Part shown: piece by piece, positions 60,267 through 64,000 of the stretch
How the letters are laid out: every line of letters starts with the position of its first letter
How positions within the stretch are numbered: position 1 is the first letter of the stretch
From: Pseudolabrys sp.
GTDB taxonomy: Bacteria; Pseudomonadota; Alphaproteobacteria; Rhizobiales; Xanthobacteraceae
Assembly: GCA_022841665.1 (NCBI GenBank)
Contig: JALHRB010000012.1
Coordinates: 23,386-87,385, forward strand
Reading direction: 5' to 3'
DNA length: 64,000 bases
Program-made: the position numbers and the translations under genes
The notes under the pieces: model-generated
The model's input: only the letters and a program-made list of their open reading frames with translations
Databases searched by the model: none
What the model was told of the DNA's origin: nothing

Positions 60267-61688
60267 TCAATGCTTGATCGGAACGACCTTGGCCGATGCG
60301 GTCTTCTGCCCCGCCTTGACCGCCGAAGCTCCGCGGCCGCCCTGGTTTGAAAGCACGAAGTCGGCGATGCGCGGCGCGATCTCGGCACGGAAGCGCGAGC
60401 CGTTGAACACGCCGTAGTGGCCGACCGCCGGCTGCACGTAATGCACCTTGAGGTCGTCCGGCAGGTTCGAGCACAGGCGGTGCGCCGCCTCGGTCTGCCC
60501 AACCGCTGAGATGTCGTCGTGCTCGCCCTCCACCGTCATCAGTGCGACGCGCGTGATGGCGGAGGGATCGACCGGGCGGCCGCGATGCGTCATCTCGCCC
60601 TTCGGCAGGGCGTGGCGGATGAACACGGTATCGACCGTCTGCAAATAGAACTCGGCGGCGAGGTCCATGACGGCGAGATACTCGTCGTAGAACTCGCGGT
60701 GCTTCTGCGCCGAGTCGCCGTCACCCTTCACGAGATGCGTGAACAGGTTGCGATGCGCCTCGATATGACGGTCGAGGTTCATGCTCATGAAGCCGTGCAA
60801 CTGCAAGAAGCCCGGATAGACGTCGCGCATGACGCCGGGATGCGGGAACGGCACCTTGGTGATGACGTGGTTGCGGAACCAGTCGATGCCGCGGTCGACG
60901 GCGAGCTTGTTGACCGAGTTCGGGTTGATGCGCGTGTCGATCGGCCCGCCCATCAGCACCATGGAAAGCGGCGCGTAAGGATCCTTGTCGGCTTCCATCA
61001 CCGCGGCGGCGGCGAGCACCGGCACCGACGGCTGACACACCGCGAGCACGTGCACGTCGCCGCCCAGCATGTGCAGCATGGAGATGACATAGTCGATGTA
61101 GTCGTCGAGATCGAAGCGACCTTCGGCCAGCGGCACCGACTGCGCGTTGCGCCAGTCGGTGATGAAGACGTCGTGATTGGGCAGGAAGGCTTCCACCGTG
61201 CCGCGCAGCAGCGTGGCGTAGTGCCCCGACATCGGCGCGACGATCAGCAGCTTCGGCTGCGGCCGGCGCGGCGCGCGCGTGAAGGCGCGCTCGAAGTGCA
61301 GCAGCCGGCAGAATGGCCGCTCCCACACCGTCGTGATGTGCACCGGTACGCGCTCGCCGCCGACCACGGCGTCGTCGATCATCCAGTCCGGACGGCCGTA
61401 GCGGCGCGTCGAGCGCTCGAACAATTCCGCCGCCGCGGCCATCGACTTGCCGTAGGTGGTGTGCGTGAGCGGGTTGGCGGGATTCTTGTAGAAAAGCCGC
61501 GTGGCGTCCGCCAAGGCGCGCGCCGGGTTGAGCGCCGCATGGCCCATTTCGTAGAGCCAGTACATCGGCGTCGAGAGCAATAGCCCGCTGTCGCCGGAGA
61601 GCGTTGCCGCTCCGTCGAATTCACCAATCGCCATCGCTTTGGGTCCCGGCCCCTGCTGCACTGCAGCAGACTGTCGCTTTTCTGTCAT
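60267..61688 (-). CDS. phaZ: Intracellular polyhydroxybutyrate depolymerase
   Basis: Protein of 473 aa. The nucleophile Cys218 lies in VLAVCQPSVP, as in PhaZ1-type enzymes that use Cys in place of Ser. Family motifs YWLYEMGHAALNPARA near 43 and GEHDDISAVGQTEAAH near the C-terminus (catalytic Asp) are present, with PAVGHYGVFNGSRFR giving the His. It mobilises the carbon store as 3-hydroxybutyrate. The first 18 residues may not be translated; M19 is an alternative start. Confidence 0.92.
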   Translation of the reverse strand: MTEKRQSAAVQQGPGPKAMAIGEFDGAATLSGDSGLLLSTPMYWLYEMGHAALNPARALADATRLFYKNPANPLTHTTYGKSMAAAAELFERSTRRYGRPDWMIDDAVVGGERVPVHITTVWERPFCRLLHFERAFTRAPRRPQPKLLIVAPMSGHYATLLRGTVEAFLPNHDVFITDWRNAQSVPLAEGRFDLDDYIDYVISMLHMLGGDVHVLAVCQPSVPVLAAAAVMEADKDPYAPLSMVLMGGPIDTRINPNSVNKLAVDRGIDWFRNHVITKVPFPHPGVMRDVYPGFLQLHGFMSMNLDRHIEAHRNLFTHLVKGDGDSAQKHREFYDEYLAVMDLAAEFYLQTVDTVFIRHALPKGEMTHRGRPVDPSAITRVALMTVEGEHDDISAVGQTEAAHRLCSNLPDDLKVHYVQPAVGHYGVFNGSRFRAEIAPRIADFVLSNQGGRGASAVKAGQKTASAKVVPIKH

Positions 61689-61775
61689 GGCGTCAACAAT
61701 ACAGATAAGTTCTTCGTGTCCCGTTTACAACGCGGCCGGGGGCGATAAGTCCCCTAAAACACAGGCTTTTTTTGG

Positions 61776-62594
61776 CTATTCGCCGGTCTGCAGGAGCGAG
61801 CCCTGCACCCGCGCGCTCTCCAAGAGCTTGAGAAAGGCGAATGATGCAGCCGCGAACAGCACGACGTTGAAGGCGAAGGCCTCGACCATCAGGTCGGCGC
61901 GGAAGACGCGGTCGATGAGCAGTGCCCGCATACCTTCGAACACATAGGTCGGCGGCAGCGCCCAGGCGGCATATTGCAGCCACTCCGGCAATATCGCGAC
62001 CGGGTAGTAGACGCAGGTGAGCGGCAAAAACAGAAACATGATGGTCCAGGCCAGGCTCTCGGCGCCGAGCCCGTTCCGCAGTAGAAGGCCGGCGACGAAA
62101 ATGCCGATCGCCCAACTCGTCAGGATCAGATTGACGAAGAACGCCGCCAGCGCGAATCCGAAGCCCCACAAGTTGAAATCGAAGAAGGCGATGGCGAGGA
62201 ACGACACCGGAATCATGCCTATGGAAAGCCGCACGATGCTCATGATCATCAACGCGACCATGAACTCGGCCGGCCGCAGCGGCGACATCATGATGTTGCC
62301 GAGGTTGCGCGCGTACATTTCTTCCAGGAACGATATCGAGAAACCGAGCTGGCCGCGGAACAGGATGTCCCACAGCAGCACGGCGCCGATGAAGACGCCG
62401 CCGGCGCGCGCAAAGAAGCTGTCGTTCTGCGACACGTAGATTTGCAGGAAGCCCCACATCAGCATCTGCACCGCCGGCCAGTAGATCAGGTCGAGGATGC
62501 GCGGCCAGGACGAGCGCAGCAGATACCAGTAGCGCCGCACCATGGCGCCGACGCGGGTGAAGGAGAAGGCGGCGAAGCTATCAATTGTGCTCAT
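61776..62594 (-). CDS. ABC-2 type transporter permease
   Basis: Inner-membrane protein of 272 aa with about six helices; SFLEEMYARNLGNIMMSPLRPAEF is the ABC-2 coupling segment and LPLTCVYYPVAILPEWLQ a conserved loop. Partner of the ATPase at 62755-63510 in an exporter of unknown cargo. The two genes are 160 bp apart because a 125-bp family A repeat lies between them. Confidence 0.87.
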   Translation of the reverse strand: MSTIDSFAAFSFTRVGAMVRRYWYLLRSSWPRILDLIYWPAVQMLMWGFLQIYVSQNDSFFARAGGVFIGAVLLWDILFRGQLGFSISFLEEMYARNLGNIMMSPLRPAEFMVALMIMSIVRLSIGMIPVSFLAIAFFDFNLWGFGFALAAFFVNLILTSWAIGIFVAGLLLRNGLGAESLAWTIMFLFLPLTCVYYPVAILPEWLQYAAWALPPTYVFEGMRALLIDRVFRADLMVEAFAFNVVLFAAASFAFLKLLESARVQGSLLQTGE

Positions 62595-62620
62595 GGCGAT
62601 CCGCTTCCACTTTTCCCGGG

Positions 62621-62745
62621 CGCAGCGCAGCACGAAGTGATGCGCTGCAGACCCGGGATCGTAACGAGCGCGGAGCGTGGAACGGTCCCGGATCTGCTGC
62701 GCACCGTTCCGCTGCGCTGCACGCTGCACCGCGTCCGGGACACGA
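62621..62745. repeat. Dispersed palindromic repeat, family A, copy 2
   Basis: Second copy of the element at 1-125, same orientation, ends nearly identical, middle diverged. It starts 26 bp upstream of the ABC-2 permease start and ends 9 bp past the ATPase stop, so it sits inside what should be a two-gene operon. Inverted GACCCGGGATC/GGTCCCGGATC stretches could form a hairpin in the mRNA. Confidence 0.8.
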
Positions 62746-62754
62746 AGCCGTACG

Positions 62755-63510
62755 TCATCGCGCCACCTCGCGCTGCCGTCCGCGCGCGACGTCGAGGAAG
62801 ACTTCTTCCAGATTGGCACGGCCGTAGCGGGCGAGCAGCCGCGCCGGGGTGTCGTCGTCCTCGATCTTGCCCTTTTTCATGATGATGACGCGTTCGCACA
62901 GCCGCTCCACCTCGCTCATGTTGTGCGAGGCGAGCAGCACGGTGGCGTTGTTGCGGATGCGGTATTGCTCGAGCCGCCCGCGTACCCAGTCGGCGGTGTC
63001 GGGGTCGAGCGAGGCGGTGGGCTCGTCGAGCAGCAGCACCTCCGGCCGGTTGATCAGCGCCTTGGCGAGCGACACGCGAGTCTTCTGCCCGGCCGACAGC
63101 TTGCCGTTCGGGCGGTCGAGAAACTCGGTCAGGTCGAGGTCGGAAGCCAGCCTCTCGATACGCCCATCGATGTCGGGCACCGCGTAGAGCTGCGCGAAGA
63201 CGGACAGGTTTTGCCGCACCGTCAGCCGCATCGGCATGTCGACGTAGGGGCTCTCGAAATTCATGCGGTGCAGCACCCGGTAGCGCTCGTCGGGCATGCG
63301 TGCGCCTAGCACCGAGACGGTGCCGGCGGTGGGGGTGACCAGCCCCATGATCATGGCGATGGTGGTGGTCTTGCCGGCGCCGTTGCCGCCGAGCAGGCCG
63401 GTGATCGAGCCCGGCGCCAGGCGGAACGAAATGCCGTCGACCGCGGTGGCGGCCTTGTAGCGCTTGACCAGCGCGTCGACGGCAATGGCTGAGGCGTTCT
63501 GCGCGTCCAT
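62755..63510 (-). CDS. ABC transporter ATP-binding protein (exporter, ABC-2 partner)
   Basis: ATPase of 251 aa. Walker A GGNGAGKTTT near residue 41, signature LSAGQKTRVSLAKAL near 138, Walker B VLLLDEPTASLD near 160 and switch His in LASHNMSEV. Works with the ABC-2 permease downstream. ATG 63510 begins the conserved domain; the frame upstream overlaps the divergent regB start. Confidence 0.88.
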   Translation of the reverse strand: MDAQNASAIAVDALVKRYKAATAVDGISFRLAPGSITGLLGGNGAGKTTTIAMIMGLVTPTAGTVSVLGARMPDERYRVLHRMNFESPYVDMPMRLTVRQNLSVFAQLYAVPDIDGRIERLASDLDLTEFLDRPNGKLSAGQKTRVSLAKALINRPEVLLLDEPTASLDPDTADWVRGRLEQYRIRNNATVLLASHNMSEVERLCERVIIMKKGKIEDDDTPARLLARYGRANLEEVFLDVARGRQREVAR

Positions 63511-63597
63511 GAGGTGCAGATGTGACGCTCCGCCGCAGCAAGTGCAAGCCCCGCGCAGAATTGGTGTGCGGGCGCGTGGGACGCTAAACTGCCGCCC

Positions 63598-64000
63598 ATG
63601 CCCAGTCTCGGCCTTCCCCACGAACATCCGCGCCGCAACGTGCGTCTCGACACGCTGGTGCGGCTGCGCTGGCTCGCCGTCATCGGCCAGACGACGGCCG
63701 TGCTGGTGGTCTATTTCGGGCTCGAATTCGCGCTGCCGATCTGGGCCTGCCTCGCCGTCATCGTGCTGTCGGCCTGGCTCAACATCGCGCTGCGGCTGCG
63801 CTTCCACGCCACGCAGCGCCTGGAGCCCGACCGCGCCGCCTGGCTGCTCGCCTTCGACATCGCCGAGCTGGCGGTGCTCCTGTTCCTCACCGGCGGCTTG
63901 CAGAACCCGTTCGCCTTCCTGTTCCTCGCGCCGGTGCTGCTGTCGGCGACCGCGCTGCCGCCGCGCTACACGCTGATGCTCGGCGCCTTCGCGGTCGCCT
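63598..64000 (+). CDS. regB: Sensor histidine kinase RegB/PrrB family, N-terminal part (cut by window end)
   Basis: 134 codons are present before the window ends. The N-terminus RLDTLVRLRWLAVIGQTTAV and the hydrophobic segments match the RegB six-helix domain, and LTGGLQNPFAF contains the GGxxNPF heptapeptide that binds ubiquinone in RegB. The kinase half is beyond the window. RegB/RegA controls photosynthesis, respiration and carbon and nitrogen fixation genes in response to redox state in alphaproteobacteria. ATG 63598 is 87 bp from the divergent ABC ATPase start. Confidence 0.88.
   Translation, partial: MPSLGLPHEHPRRNVRLDTLVRLRWLAVIGQTTAVLVVYFGLEFALPIWACLAVIVLSAWLNIALRLRFHATQRLEPDRAAWLLAFDIAELAVLLFLTGGLQNPFAFLFLAPVLLSATALPPRYTLMLGAFAVA

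Noticed and set aside
1..64000. tRNA genes, CRISPR arrays, insertion sequences, prophage or integrase genes
   Set aside because: None recognised on reading both strands; short tRNA-like folds could still be missed without a dedicated search.

Overview
The window is a high-GC, densely coded stretch of an alphaproteobacterial chromosome. The best guess is order Hyphomicrobiales, in the Bradyrhizobium / Rhodopseudomonas / Pseudolabrys neighbourhood. Support comes from the PcaHGF proteins, the alphaproteobacterial GlnD, MutS, PhaZ and RegB, FixK/FNR-type boxes, and several small palindromic repeat families that resemble those scattered through such genomes. I saw no tRNA, rRNA, CRISPR array, integrase or transposase; this comes from reading, not from a search program.

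Region 1 (1-27.4 kb) is an aromatic-acid catabolic district. On the minus strand lie an acyl-CoA dehydrogenase, three tandem MetE-C-like zinc methyltransferase paralogues with an orphan LivK-type binding protein between the first two, a MetF-like protein, a SAM-methyltransferase-like protein, and pcaF-pcaH-pcaG for protocatechuate ring cleavage and 3-oxoadipyl-CoA thiolysis. A 32-codon stump of a CoA-transferase subunit gene sits just upstream of pcaF. Divergent on the plus strand are a DUF3237 protein, a crotonase, feruloyl-CoA synthetase, thiolase, SDR dehydrogenase and 4-hydroxybenzoyl-CoA-type thioesterase. A MarR regulator follows on the minus strand, then a TRAP transporter, a ThDP enzyme, a vanillin-type aldehyde dehydrogenase, a second ThDP enzyme and an amidohydrolase. 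Together they can be read as uptake of hydroxycinnamates, CoA activation, side-chain shortening (beta-oxidative and/or retro-aldol), and ring cleavage. No vanillate O-demethylase of the VanAB or LigM type is present; the MetE/MetF block may fill that C1 role, which is a hypothesis.

Region 2 (27.5-48.4 kb) is mixed core and accessory: mutS, a flavin monooxygenase with an extra N-terminal domain, two tandem paralogous membrane proteins, OsmC, a zinc alcohol dehydrogenase, an SsuABC-type ABC transporter, glnD, a double-domain KaiC-like ATPase translationally coupled to a hybrid histidine kinase, a TctC-type binding protein, a Gfo/Idh/MocA oxidoreductase, a carboxymuconolactone decarboxylase family protein and a class A flavin monooxygenase.

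Region 3 (48.5-55.8 kb) looks like a low-oxygen or stress island. A tightly overlapping minus-strand operon encodes an archaeal-type AMP phosphorylase homologue, a PRPP-synthetase-like protein and a beta-CASP metallo-beta-lactamase nuclease. It diverges from a row of small membrane proteins plus VIT-family and DUF389 proteins. Two FNR/FixK-type boxes lie in the shared promoter.

Region 4 (55.8-64 kb) holds RlpA, PBP1A, a Bcr/CflA efflux pump, a YgjP-type metallopeptidase, intracellular PHB depolymerase, an ABC-2 exporter whose ATPase and permease genes are separated by a 125-bp repeat, and the start of a RegB/PrrB redox sensor kinase cut by the window end.
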